Below, piece after piece: positions 24,265 to 33,330 of a stretch of DNA of 64,000 bases. How positions within the stretch are numbered: position 1 is the stretch's first letter; every line of letters starts with the position of its first letter. This DNA comes from Gammaproteobacteria bacterium (lineage in GTDB: Bacteria; Pseudomonadota; Gammaproteobacteria; Pseudomonadales; Ketobacteraceae). The translations under genes were made by a program, and so were the position numbers. The notes below the pieces were generated by a model. It saw nothing but the letters and a program-made list of their open reading frames with translations, did not search any database and had not been told where the DNA came from. The DNA lies in NCBI GenBank assembly GCA_013178375.1, contig JABLXQ010000006.1:155177-219176 (forward strand), written 5' to 3'.

Positions 24265-26388
24265 ATGGAAGGAGACATGAAGCGCGACACTGAGTCTGTC
24301 CAGGTTGATGCATTGTTCTGGCGTCACTTTCTGCAACATTCCCCGGATGTCGTGCTGGTTGTGAACAGCAGTGGCGTGATCGTCAGCGCCAATCCGCAAA
24401 CCGAAAAGCTGCTGGGTTTCAGCAGCGCGGAACTGGTTGGCCAGACGGTGGAATTTCTGGTGCCCGAGCCATTGCGCGAGGCGCATCAACAATTGCGGCA
24501 CCAGTTCCTGCAACGGCCGGAAGGACGCCGGCTTGATCAGAAGCTGGATTTTGCCTGTCGTTGCCGGGATGGCAGCCAGCGACATGTGGAAATCAGTCTG
24601 GCACCGGTACGGATGGGTGATGAAGTGCAGATCATCACCATGCTGCGTGACATTGCCGAACGCAGGCAGGCGCAGCAGCAGTTGCAGAAGAGCGAAGCCC
24701 GCCTCAAGGAAGCCCAGCGCATGGCGCGGATCGGCAGCTGGGAGCTGGATCTGGTCAGCCAGGACCTGCACTGGTCCGACGAGGTCTTCCGGCTGTTTGA
24801 AGTCAATCCCGCCAGTTTTACGCCCAGCTATACTGCCTTCCTGCAGCTGGTGTACCCCGACGACCGCCAGGCGGTCAATGATGCCTACACGCAATCGCTG
24901 GCCAACCGGGTGCCCTACCAGATCGAACATCGCATGCAGATGCCTGATGGCCGCCTGAAGATTGTCGTCGAACAGGGCAAGACGTTTTATGACGCCAGCG
25001 GTACTGCCTTGCGCTCGCAGGGAACCATCCAGGACATCACCCACCTGAAGGAATATGAAAAGCGGCTGGACCGCCAGATCACCTGCGACCCGCTGACGGA
25101 ACTGCCCAACCGCGATCACTTCCAGCAGCAGCTGAACCAGGCGCTGGAGCGCGCGCGGGAAATGGGCCAGCGCCTGACCCTGATGTTCATCGACCTGGAT
25201 AATTTCAAGGATATTAATGATGTCCACGGCCATCGCATCGGTGACCGTCTGCTGAAAGACATCAGCGAACGCCTGCGCAAATGCCTGCGCGACGGCGACA
25301 TCATTGCCCGCCTGGGTGGCGACGAATTTGCAGTGCTGATCGAGGCCCCGGCGCTGGAGGATTACGATCGCGGCGTGGCCGAGCGGTTGCTGCTGGAAGG
25401 CGCCAAACCCTGTTTCATCGACCAGATCGAATTTTTTGTCAGCTGCAGCATCGGTATTACCCGCTATCCAGCCGACGGCAACGACGCCGACACGCTGCTG
25501 AGCAACGCCGACGCAGCCATGTATAACGCCAAGTCCGAGGGCAAGAACTGCTATTGTTTCTATGCCTCTGAAATGAACCAGTCGCTGCGGCGACGCATGA
25601 GCATTGCCAGCAATCTGCGGCGTGCCGTGAGCAACGGCGACTTCCTGTTGCACTACCAGCCAAGGGTTGAATTGAAACACGGCAGGATCGTGGGGGTGGA
25701 AGCGCTGATCCGCTGGCAGGATGGCGAGCGCGGCCTGGTGCCGCCAGTGGAATTCATTCCGGTAGCGGAAGAAAACGGCCTGATTGTGCCCATCGGCGAG
25801 TGGGTGCTGCAAACGGCCTGCGTGCAGACCCAACATTGGCGGACGCAGTTCCAGCGGGATATCAGTGTGGCAGTCAACCTTTCTGCCCGCCAGTTCCGCA
25901 CCTGCGATCTGGTCAGCCTGGTGCAGCAGGTGTTGCGCGACACCTGCTTGCATCCGTGTGCGCTGGAACTGGAACTGACAGAATCCATGCTGATGCATGA
26001 TGTGAAACGGGTACAGCTGGTGCTGGCCGGTTTGCGTGCGCTGGGAATCAGCCTGGCTGTGGATGATTTTGGCACCGGCTTTTCTTCGCTGAATTATCTG
26101 AAAAGTTTTCCGCTGGATGCACTCAAGATCGATCGGTCCTTTGTCACGGATATTGCGCAGGGTGCCAATGATGAAGCCATCGTCCGGGCCATCATTGCGC
26201 TGGCGCACAGCCTGAATCTGCGCGTGGTGGCGGAAGGGGTGGAGACCGCTGAGCAGATGCGGTATCTGCTGCAACAGGGTTGTGATGAAGTGCAGGGCTA
26301 CTATTTCAGCCGGCCGCAGACCGTGGACCAGATCAGCCTCATGCTGCAGCAGCAATCCGTACTGGAGCTGACGCAATTGCGGGCCTGA
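24265..26388 (+). CDS. PAS-PAS-GGDEF-EAL c-di-GMP metabolic protein
   Basis: The 707-residue cytosolic protein has two PAS domains (residues about 15-135 and 145-265). A GGDEF domain with intact signature follows (ARLGGDEFAVLIE, near residue 350) and an EAL domain with the catalytic EALIRW, ELTESMLM and DDFGTGFSSLNYLK motifs. Both cyclase and phosphodiesterase sites look complete, so either activity, or a switch between them, is possible. Two ATGs lie 12 bases apart; the first is used, but AAGGAG sits just before the second. It follows the NarX/NarL-type pair by 12 bases, so it is likely co-expressed and may be an output of that system. Confidence 0.92.
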   Translation: MEGDMKRDTESVQVDALFWRHFLQHSPDVVLVVNSSGVIVSANPQTEKLLGFSSAELVGQTVEFLVPEPLREAHQQLRHQFLQRPEGRRLDQKLDFACRCRDGSQRHVEISLAPVRMGDEVQIITMLRDIAERRQAQQQLQKSEARLKEAQRMARIGSWELDLVSQDLHWSDEVFRLFEVNPASFTPSYTAFLQLVYPDDRQAVNDAYTQSLANRVPYQIEHRMQMPDGRLKIVVEQGKTFYDASGTALRSQGTIQDITHLKEYEKRLDRQITCDPLTELPNRDHFQQQLNQALERAREMGQRLTLMFIDLDNFKDINDVHGHRIGDRLLKDISERLRKCLRDGDIIARLGGDEFAVLIEAPALEDYDRGVAERLLLEGAKPCFIDQIEFFVSCSIGITRYPADGNDADTLLSNADAAMYNAKSEGKNCYCFYASEMNQSLRRRMSIASNLRRAVSNGDFLLHYQPRVELKHGRIVGVEALIRWQDGERGLVPPVEFIPVAEENGLIVPIGEWVLQTACVQTQHWRTQFQRDISVAVNLSARQFRTCDLVSLVQQVLRDTCLHPCALELELTESMLMHDVKRVQLVLAGLRALGISLAVDDFGTGFSSLNYLKSFPLDALKIDRSFVTDIAQGANDEAIVRAIIALAHSLNLRVVAEGVETAEQMRYLLQQGCDEVQGYYFSRPQTVDQISLMLQQQSVLELTQLRA

Positions 26389-26431
26389 TACCGGCCGCCG
26401 GTTTCAGAACAGGGATTTCAGGGCAGGCATT

Positions 26432-27238
26432 TCAGGGAAGGGATTTCTGGTAAATCGACGGCGCCACCGGCTTCAGTGCGCCGGACACGCCGTTCAAACT
26501 CTCCGAATGACCCACCATCATGTAACCACCCGGCTTGAGCTGCTGGATCACGCGCGCAACAATCTGCTGTTTGGTGGGCATGTCAAAATAGATCATTACA
26601 TTGCGCAGGAAGATCACATCGAAACTGCCCAGACTGCTGAGATCGCCTTTCAGGTTGGCGTGACAGAAACGGGTGCGCTTGCGCAATGTGTCCGCAACAA
26701 GAAAGGTGCCCTCCTGGCTGCCTACACCTTTGAGGCAATAGCGGGTGAGCAGCGGGCGCGGAATGTTTGCTGCACGCTCAAGCGGATATTGTCCGCGCTG
26801 GGCTTTTTCCACCACGCGGGAACTGATATCGGTGCCGACAATTTCCCAGGCGTCCGTGCGCGCGTGTTCCGCCATCACCATCGCCAGGGTGTAGGCTTCC
26901 TCGCCCGATGAACTGGCGGCGCTCCACAGCCGGCGCATGCCGCCATCCCATTGCGGCAGCACGCGGTCGCGCAGAAAATCAAAATGCTTCTGTTCGCGGA
27001 AGAAGAATGTCTCATTGGTGGTGAGCAGGTCGACTGCGATCTGCATTTCAGTGCTGCCCGGCTTTTTCAGCAGCTTGAAATAATCGCCGTAGCTGCCCAC
27101 TCCAAGCTGCTTGATCCGCCTTGCCAGTCGCCCGCTCACCAGCGTCTTCTTCACTTCCGTCAGGTGAATGCCGGTCACGTCGTACATCATTTTCTGGAAC
27201 AGCGTAAATTCGCTGTCACTCAGGGTAGGATGGTCCAT
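26432..27238 (-). CDS. cheR: CheR-type chemoreceptor methyltransferase
   Basis: The 268-residue protein is a glutamate methyltransferase using S-adenosylmethionine. An N-terminal helical domain (LFQKMMYDVTGIHLTEVKKT) precedes the catalytic domain with motif I LWSAASSSGEEAYTLAMVMA, the acidic loop VGTDISSRVVEKAQ and motif FDVIFLRNVMIYFD. It should methylate the chemoreceptor encoded two genes upstream. It closes a minus-strand operon STAS, CheA, MCP, CheW, CheR, 12 bases after cheW. No cheB methylesterase lies in the operon or elsewhere in this window. Confidence 0.93.
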   Translation of the reverse strand: MDHPTLSDSEFTLFQKMMYDVTGIHLTEVKKTLVSGRLARRIKQLGVGSYGDYFKLLKKPGSTEMQIAVDLLTTNETFFFREQKHFDFLRDRVLPQWDGGMRRLWSAASSSGEEAYTLAMVMAEHARTDAWEIVGTDISSRVVEKAQRGQYPLERAANIPRPLLTRYCLKGVGSQEGTFLVADTLRKRTRFCHANLKGDLSSLGSFDVIFLRNVMIYFDMPTKQQIVARVIQQLKPGGYMMVGHSESLNGVSGALKPVAPSIYQKSLP

Positions 27239-27250
27239 TCCGTGGCAACC

Positions 27251-27790
27251 CTACCCGGCCTGGGCCGTTTCGCTGACCTGGCCCAGCATGGCCAGTTCAT
27301 CCACCGACAGCACCTTGCCCACGTTGAGGATGATCACGAATTTGCCATCGATCTTGCCCATGGCGTCGATGAAATCAGCGCGGATGCGCGCGCCAAAGGC
27401 AGGCGCTGGCTCGACGTCGCTGGCGGGAATATCCAGCACGGCCGATACCGAATCCACTACCACGCCAATATCCTGTTGTCCGTCGTCGCTGCTGACTTCC
27501 ATGATGACGATGCAGGTGCGCTTGCCAATGTCACAAGGTTTGCCGCCGAAGCGCGCCCCCAGATCCACCACCGGAACCACGGAACCCCGCAGGTTGATAA
27601 CGCCCCTGATGAATTCCGGCATCATCGGCACGCTGGTCAGCATCCCGTATTCCAGGATTTCCTTGACGTTCAGAATGCCGATGGCAAACATTTCGTTGCG
27701 CAGCAGGAACGTCAGATACTGACTGTCCTGCGGGTGGGCGCGGCGTGCAGTGGCGCCATTCGTCGTCGCCAACATTGAGGTTCTGGTCAT
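27251..27790 (-). CDS. cheW: CheW coupling protein
   Basis: The 179-residue protein has a CheW SH3-like fold: QYLTFLLRNEMFAIGILNVKE, the receptor-contact region GVINLRGSVVPVVDLGARFG, and the later segment GVVVDSVSAVLDIPASDVEP. It links the receptor to the kinase CheA in the cytoplasmic chemosensory array. A 23-residue polar N-terminal extension precedes the domain. AGGAGG lies seven bases before the ATG. It lies directly after the MCP gene with a 10-base gap. Confidence 0.93.
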   Translation of the reverse strand: MTRTSMLATTNGATARRAHPQDSQYLTFLLRNEMFAIGILNVKEILEYGMLTSVPMMPEFIRGVINLRGSVVPVVDLGARFGGKPCDIGKRTCIVIMEVSSDDGQQDIGVVVDSVSAVLDIPASDVEPAPAFGARIRADFIDAMGKIDGKFVIILNVGKVLSVDELAMLGQVSETAQAG

Positions 27791-27800
27791 GCTCTGCCTC

Positions 27801-29414
27801 CTAGAAGTTGACGAATTCGGAGGAATTCAGCGCGGCCTGCGGATGCAGCCGTTCAGCGTTGGCTTTTTTGCGCGGTGTTTCCTGTCTGGCGACGGCGGCG
27901 GCATTCGTCGCGGCGACCTCCAGCTTGAAGAAGCCCATCAGTTGCTGCAGCTGCTCGGCCTGGCCACTCATTTCTTCGGCGGTGGCGGCCAGTTCTTCCG
28001 AAGAGGACGCGCCCATCTGGGTAACCTTGTTGAGCTGTTCCATCGCGATGTTGATCTGGGTTGCGCCGGAGGATTGCTCTTCCGAGGCGGCGCTGATCTC
28101 CTGCACCAGATCCGATGTCTTCTTGATGGACGGCACAATCTCATCCAGCAGCTTACCGGCTTTTTCCGCCAGGTTCACGCTGCTCTGGGCCACTTCGCCG
28201 ATTTCCTGCGCGGCGACCTGTGAACGCTCTGCCAGCTTGCGTACCTCCGCTGCGACGACTGCGAAGCCCTTGCCATGTTCGCCGGCGCGTGCGGCTTCGA
28301 TGGCGGCATTCAGTGCCAGCAGATTGGTCTGATAGGCAATATCGTCGATGATGCCCACTTTATCGGCAATGATCTTCATGGCCTGCACGGTTTCCTTCAC
28401 GGCGCGGCCGCCTTCATCCGCTTCACGCGCTGCCTTGGATGCCATGCCGTCGGTGACTTTGGCATTTTCGGTATTCTGGCTGATGGACGCCGACATCTGC
28501 TCGACCGAGGCCGACGTTTCTTCCACGCTGGCGGCCTGTTCGCTGGAGCCCTGGCTCATGGACTGCGCCGTGGCGGACACTTCTTCCGATGCGGATGACA
28601 GTGCCGAGGCGGCACCGCGCACTTCGCCGATGATCTGCGCCAGCTTGCCCACCATGTTCTTCATGGCAACCAGCAATTGGCCAACTTCATCCTTGCTGGT
28701 AACGTCGATGCGTGCCGACAGGTCGCCGTTGGCCAGCTGGTTCGCCACCGCCACCGCTACATTGACCGGACGGGTGATGGAACGGGTCACCCAGAAGGCA
28801 GCGCCGGCGCCAATCGCCAGTGCCGCCAGGCCGACGGCAATCATCAGGTTGCGTCCATGCAAATAGGTTGACGCGGCATCCTGGCCGGATTTTTCCATCA
28901 GGCGACCCTGCAACAGAATCAGGTCGTTGATGGCGCCCATGAAAGTATTCAGGGCTGGCAGGGTCTGGCTGATCATCAGTGCGCTGGCTTCTTCGGTGCG
29001 GCCTTCATCCAGCAGTTTCACCACGGTCTTGAAGGATGCAACGTAGGGCTTGCGCACTTCCTTCATGGTGGCGAGAATTCTTTTGCCTTCCTCGGCGTAA
29101 ATCAGTTTTTCCAGCAGCGCCACCTTGTCATTGATGGTGTTGACGTTGTTGCCGATGCGCTCCTTGGTGGCCGCTATCATGGCCGGATCGCGCAGCAGGA
29201 AAATTTCGAAGCTGGCGCGGGCGTTGTCGTTGGCCAGATCCACAATCTCGTTGGCCACCACAGCCTTGGTCCAGTCCTGCGTCACGATGCGGTCGGTTAT
29301 TGTGTTGACCGACATGAGCCCGTTTACACCGGTGCCAATGATGACGGTCATCAGCAGTAGCACGACTGCGAAGCTGATGCCAAGCCGCATACCAATTTTC
29401 ATGTTGTTGAACAT
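27801..29414 (-). CDS. Methyl-accepting chemotaxis protein
   Basis: The 537-residue receptor has an N-terminal membrane helix ([20 protein letters not shown]) and a periplasmic four-helix-bundle sensor with the 4HB_MCP look (residues about 32-190). A second membrane helix ([15 protein letters not shown]), a HAMP domain and a long cytoplasmic signalling coiled coil follow, with the conserved hairpin tip [51 protein letters not shown] precedes the ATG, so I discarded an upstream in-frame extension of 25 residues. Being in the cheA operon suggests it is the dedicated receptor. It has no CheR-tethering pentapeptide at its C-terminus. Ligand unknown. Confidence 0.93.
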   Translation of the reverse strand: MFNNMKIGMRLGISFAVVLLLMTVIIGTGVNGLMSVNTITDRIVTQDWTKAVVANEIVDLANDNARASFEIFLLRDPAMIAATKERIGNNVNTINDKVALLEKLIYAEEGKRILATMKEVRKPYVASFKTVVKLLDEGRTEEASALMISQTLPALNTFMGAINDLILLQGRLMEKSGQDAASTYLHGRNLMIAVGLAALAIGAGAAFWVTRSITRPVNVAVAVANQLANGDLSARIDVTSKDEVGQLLVAMKNMVGKLAQIIGEVRGAASALSSASEEVSATAQSMSQGSSEQAASVEETSASVEQMSASISQNTENAKVTDGMASKAAREADEGGRAVKETVQAMKIIADKVGIIDDIAYQTNLLALNAAIEAARAGEHGKGFAVVAAEVRKLAERSQVAAQEIGEVAQSSVNLAEKAGKLLDEIVPSIKKTSDLVQEISAASEEQSSGATQINIAMEQLNKVTQMGASSSEELAATAEEMSGQAEQLQQLMGFFKLEVAATNAAAVARQETPRKKANAERLHPQAALNSSEFVNF

Positions 29415-29445
29415 CGTTTTCTCCTCAGGTTTTGCGTTTGCAATG

Positions 29446-31638
29446 TCAGGCGCGCGCACGGGCGGCCTGATATTCCAGTGTTGATACATGCTGAACCAGA
29501 TCCGGCACGTCGATGATCAGCGCCACTTCACCGTTACCCAGAATGGTGGAGCCGCTGATGCCGCGTACGTGGCTGAATATTTTCCCCAGCGGTTTGATCA
29601 CGGTCTGGAATTCACCCAGTAACTGATCCACCACCAGACCGGCCTTGTTGCCGCCGTACTGCACCACCACCACATTTTCCCGGCGTGGTGGCTGGCCGCG
29701 GACAGCAAACAGGTCGCGCATGCGGATGAACGGCAGAACCTCGCCGCGCAGATTGATGTAGTCGCGCTCGGCCGCGTTGCCAGAGTCAGCTTCGTTGAGT
29801 TCGACGCACTCCAGCACCATGTCCAGTGGCACCACGTAAGACGATTTTTCCACGCCCACCTGGAAACCATCGATGATGGCGAGGGTCAGTGGCATGCGCA
29901 CCCGGAAGGTGGTGCCCTGGCCCGGCTTGGTGTCCAGCTCGACCGTGCCACGCAGCGCGGTAATGTTGCGGCGCACGACATCCATGCCAACGCCGCGCCC
30001 AGACAGATTCGTCACGGTCTCGGCGGTGGAGAAGCCCGGTTCGAAAATCAGGTTGCAGATCTCCTGATCGCTCAGGGACTGGTCCGCGCTCACCAGGCCG
30101 CGCTCGATGGCTTTTTGCAGAATGCGGATGCGGTCCAGCCCGGCGCCATCATCGGACACTTCAATCACGATGCTGCCGGAATCGTGATACGCATTCAGAC
30201 GCAAAATCCCTGCTGCCGGCTTGCCTGCGGCGCGGCGCACATCCATGGGTTCAATGCCGTGGTCGATGGAGTTGCGCACCAGATGCATCAGCGGGTCACT
30301 GATTTTTTCCACCACGGTTTTGTCCAGCTCGGTTTCGGCGCCGGTAATGACCAGTTCGATTTCCTTGCCCAGCTCGGCAGAAATATCCCGCACCACCCGC
30401 TGGAAGCGGTTGAAGGTGGAGCCGATCTGTACCATGCGCAGACACAGGGTGGAATCGCGCACTTCCTCCACCAGCCGGGTGAGGGTGGAAAAGGATTCGA
30501 TCAGCGCGGCATCACCGCTGGTGCGTGCGCGCATGGCGGACCCGGCACTGGAGATGACCAGTTCGCCGATCAGATTGATCAGGTGATCCAGCTTGTCTGC
30601 ATCCACGCGCACCGAATGGTTTTCCCGGGTCTTGTTCTCGCGCACGCGGGACTGTTTTTCGATGGCGGCATCGAGCACGGGCTGGGATGTCATGCCACCT
30701 TCCACCACGATGTTGCCCAGTGGCCGGTTCATTTCAAGCGCGCGCAGGCTTTCCTGGATGCGCAGTGCTTCGTTCAGCTCGGTGCCGGTGAGGGAACCGC
30801 AACGTACCAGAATGTCACCGAGTCGCATGTCTTCTTCCGGCAGGGCCTGGATCAGATCGATGTAATCGGCAATGCGGCTGCGGGGTGGCAGGATGCGGAC
30901 GTGGCTGTCTTCGCGGACAAATTCAAAGGCGTCCTGGATGGTTTGCTTGTTGGCGTCACTGCTGAAGCTGATCTCAAAACCGAGGTAGCAACTTTCCGGG
31001 TCCATTGCGTCGGCGGGTGGAATGGCATCGTCCAGCGTGGTGATGCTGACGATATTGCCGATGCTGCCGAGGTAGCGCAGGAACGACATGGGGTCCATGC
31101 CGTTACGCAGCAGATCGGGGCCGAAGCGCAGCGAGATATGCCAGTTGTCGTTTTCCACGCAACCTGCTTCCAGTCGCTCGATCACGGGTTGCGATGCATC
31201 GGCGCGGGCAGCTGGCAGCAGGCCGTTGTTGTCGTCGGCATGGGCGCCGACGCCGTATTGCTGCAGTTGCCGGGTCAAGTCCGCGCCACACACGCGGTGG
31301 TCGTCGCTGGCGCTGGTGTTGCCCTGGGCCATGTGCTCCACGAGATCGCCGATGTGATCGCGGCAGGCCAGCAGCAGTTGGGTCAGCTGGGCGTTCATTT
31401 CCATGCTGCCATTGCGCAGTGTATCGAGCAGGCTTTCAACCCCATGGGTGAAATGCACAATGTCATCCAGCCCGAACAGACCGGCAGAACCCTTGATGGT
31501 GTGCGCGGCCCGGAAAATCGCGTTCAGATGTTCCTGCTTGTCCTGCTCGTGCTCCAGGTGCAGCAGTTTGTGCTCCATTTCTTCCAGCAATTCACGGCTT
31601 TCCGCAATATAGGTGTGCAGTGCGGAATCAAGATTCAT
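29446..31638 (-). CDS. cheA: CheA chemotaxis histidine kinase
   Basis: The 730-residue kinase has an HPt domain with phospho-acceptor H46 ([18 protein letters not shown]), a middle region containing [18 protein letters not shown], and a dimerisation helix pair ([14 protein letters not shown]). The ATPase domain has boxes [23 protein letters not shown] and [15 protein letters not shown], and a CheW-like regulatory domain ends the protein. It therefore has a complete catalytic set. GGAGG precedes the ATG, which overlaps the STAS stop by 11 bases. No cheY is adjacent, so the response regulator must be encoded elsewhere or the output is non-flagellar. Confidence 0.94.
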   Translation of the reverse strand: MNLDSALHTYIAESRELLEEMEHKLLHLEHEQDKQEHLNAIFRAAHTIKGSAGLFGLDDIVHFTHGVESLLDTLRNGSMEMNAQLTQLLLACRDHIGDLVEHMAQGNTSASDDHRVCGADLTRQLQQYGVGAHADDNNGLLPAARADASQPVIERLEAGCVENDNWHISLRFGPDLLRNGMDPMSFLRYLGSIGNIVSITTLDDAIPPADAMDPESCYLGFEISFSSDANKQTIQDAFEFVREDSHVRILPPRSRIADYIDLIQALPEEDMRLGDILVRCGSLTGTELNEALRIQESLRALEMNRPLGNIVVEGGMTSQPVLDAAIEKQSRVRENKTRENHSVRVDADKLDHLINLIGELVISSAGSAMRARTSGDAALIESFSTLTRLVEEVRDSTLCLRMVQIGSTFNRFQRVVRDISAELGKEIELVITGAETELDKTVVEKISDPLMHLVRNSIDHGIEPMDVRRAAGKPAAGILRLNAYHDSGSIVIEVSDDGAGLDRIRILQKAIERGLVSADQSLSDQEICNLIFEPGFSTAETVTNLSGRGVGMDVVRRNITALRGTVELDTKPGQGTTFRVRMPLTLAIIDGFQVGVEKSSYVVPLDMVLECVELNEADSGNAAERDYINLRGEVLPFIRMRDLFAVRGQPPRRENVVVVQYGGNKAGLVVDQLLGEFQTVIKPLGKIFSHVRGISGSTILGNGEVALIIDVPDLVQHVSTLEYQAARARA

Positions 31639-31963
31639 GCTGGCCTCCGGTTGCTTTGGTCATTACCACGGGATCATTGAACCAGCTCACCAGGCCGAGC
31701 AGTTCGAACGCATCCAGAACGGCTGCGCTGTGATTGGTCAGCACCAGCGCCTGCTTGCGTTGAGTGCGTTCCTTTTTTGCCAGCATCAGCAGCTGAACGC
31801 CGGCGCAATCAATTTCAGTCACCTGCGACAGATCTATTTCCAGGCTGCGTTTGTCACTCAGTGCGGCTGTCATGTTTTCTTTCAGGCTGCGGGCGTTGTA
31901 GATCGTCATCTCGCCGTCGATGTAGGCGCGACATTTGCGTTTTTGCGGTTCAGTTCTGAACAT
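31628..31963 (-). CDS. STAS-domain protein heading the chemosensory operon
   Basis: The 111-residue cytosolic protein has the anti-sigma-antagonist STAS fold: strand YIDGEMTIYNARSLKENM, then LEIDLSQVTEIDCAGVQLLM, then HSAAVLDAFELLGLVSWF. In SpoIIAA-type proteins a Ser or Thr follows the Asp of the DSSG motif and is phosphorylated; here the motif is DCAG, so a classical phosphorylation switch is unlikely. CAGGAG precedes the ATG used; a longer in-frame start exists upstream. It overlaps cheA, indicating coupled expression. STAS genes heading chemosensory operons are known, often in type IV pilus or non-motility pathways. Confidence 0.85.
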   Translation of the reverse strand: MFRTEPQKRKCRAYIDGEMTIYNARSLKENMTAALSDKRSLEIDLSQVTEIDCAGVQLLMLAKKERTQRKQALVLTNHSAAVLDAFELLGLVSWFNDPVVMTKATGGQHES

Positions 31964-32421
31964 GATTGCTCCTGTTCGTGGTGCAAGTGTCACCATTCTG
32001 CAGACAACACTGATCCGTTTCCGGCAGTGGTTTGCCGGTTACGTGGATATGAATAAATCAATATGTGTCAGTGCGTTCTCGCCAGCGGATAAAAAACGCA
32101 TGACATTAACCTGTCACCGACAATACGGTACGCGCTACGGCTGCAATATGTAATCAGATGTAATTGGACTGTATAGAGTGAGTATGGCTGGGTGAGCAAT
32201 TGTTGCGCGTAAGGGAATTCCCGGCTTTGGGTAGGATAATTCCGACAACAGGCAGTGGCGCTGAAGGCGGGCGGGCCAGGTCGGGCTGGCCCGCCATCCA
32301 CTTTTCCAATCAGTTCATGGGCTTGCCAGCAGTGCATCCTGTGGTGCAGCGTTGCGTTGCTGTTGGGTGAAGGAGCAAACGGATATAACGGCGCGCGGAA
32401 GGCGCATTCGATTACCGATAT
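31964..32421. other. 458-base intergenic region upstream of the chemosensory operon
   Basis: This gap lies between the end of the minus-strand desaturase gene and the start of the minus-strand STAS gene, so it should contain the chemosensory promoter. I see an AT-rich stretch around 32050-32170, a small inverted repeat TGACA...TGTCA near 32102 and the strong hairpin listed separately. No sigma-54 core (GG-N10-GC) or convincing sigma-28 element was found on the minus strand, and I see no coding sequence with support. Confidence 0.5.
32270..32295. repeat. Strong GC-rich hairpin downstream of the desaturase gene
   Basis: GGCGGGCCAG pairs perfectly with CTGGCCCGCC across a 6-base loop. It is about 125 bases past the desaturase stop on the minus strand. 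No T-run follows on either strand, so it is not a canonical intrinsic terminator; it may assist Rho-dependent termination or stabilise a 3' end. Confidence 0.5.
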
Positions 32422-33330
32422 TTATTCCCAGAGCCGGGGACCGCCTTCCATCCAGCGCCTCAGAAAATTCGGCAGCGACAGCGTGCGTCCGCCTTCATGG
32501 GCGTGCAGCGCGGGCAAACGGTCCGGTGCATCGAACCAGCGCGTGCGCGGCCACACATGATGCACCCGGTGCAGATTGCGGTTCAGCATCAGATGGGAAA
32601 GCCACAGTGGTACGCGAATGTCATACGACAGCTGCGCCACATCCGCCTTGTTGTTTTCGTTTCTGATGGGCGCGGCGTAATGCTCGGCCTGGCTGAAAAA
32701 GAAATCGAACCAGGCGAACACGCAGAATGGCAACAGATACGCGGCGACGAAAATCTGCGGTGCCGTGAAGGCCAGCAGTGCCAGGCTGCTCATGACCACC
32801 AGCAAAATGAAACGGCAACGTTGCCATTCCGGCTTGCGCGTCGCGGGTACGTAGCGTCCTGCCAGCTGGTTGATGCTGAATGCCACCCACGCCTGACCAA
32901 TGGGAGCTGCCAGTGCCGACCAGCGCGTGCGCGGGCTGTGCGCGTACAGCAAACCTTCGGGATCGATGCTGTCGCAGGTGTGACGGTGGTGCTCCAGATG
33001 AAAATAGCGGTAGGTCACCATGTTGATGCCGATCAGTGCGCCCGCCAGCGTGCCGAAAACTTCGTTGCTAGCACGCCCGGTGACGAAATTGCGGTGCACG
33101 GCCTGATGCATCAGTTCCAACAGGCCCATGAAAAATATTCCCTGTATCAGCACCAGCGGCGCCAGCAGCCAGAAGTTGCTGCTGAGCGCGATGGCGCAGC
33201 TGTTGGCGACAAATAGCCCTACGTACAGATAGCTGGGCCAGTCGCGCAGCGAAGGTGCCGGTTCTTTCAATTGCCGTCTGGCCCGCTTTTCCGCGGCAGT
33301 GGCTTGCACGGCTGAGAGACTCGCGTTCAT
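32422..33330 (-). CDS. Membrane fatty-acid desaturase
   Basis: The 302-residue integral membrane di-iron enzyme has the three His boxes of the desaturase family: HQAVHR (HxxxH), HLEHHRH (HxxHH) and HRVHH (HxxHH), with membrane helix pairs around residues 30-75 and 165-205. It would introduce a double (or further unsaturated) bond into a lipid acyl chain. Its start overlaps the stop of the FAAL-ACP-GNAT gene by four bases (ATGA), so the two are translationally coupled. The substrate is therefore likely an acyl chain held on that protein's carrier domain. Alternative: a general membrane-lipid desaturase placed here by chance. Confidence 0.88.
   Translation of the reverse strand: MNASLSAVQATAAEKRARRQLKEPAPSLRDWPSYLYVGLFVANSCAIALSSNFWLLAPLVLIQGIFFMGLLELMHQAVHRNFVTGRASNEVFGTLAGALIGINMVTYRYFHLEHHRHTCDSIDPEGLLYAHSPRTRWSALAAPIGQAWVAFSINQLAGRYVPATRKPEWQRCRFILLVVMSSLALLAFTAPQIFVAAYLLPFCVFAWFDFFFSQAEHYAAPIRNENNKADVAQLSYDIRVPLWLSHLMLNRNLHRVHHVWPRTRWFDAPDRLPALHAHEGGRTLSLPNFLRRWMEGGPRLWE

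Noticed and set aside
23548..26376. Minus-strand open frame of 942 codons spanning the response regulator and GGDEF-EAL genes
   Set aside because: Both genes beneath it have complete motifs on the plus strand. The long open frame results from high GC at third positions; its predicted protein is Gln/His rich with no recognisable domain.
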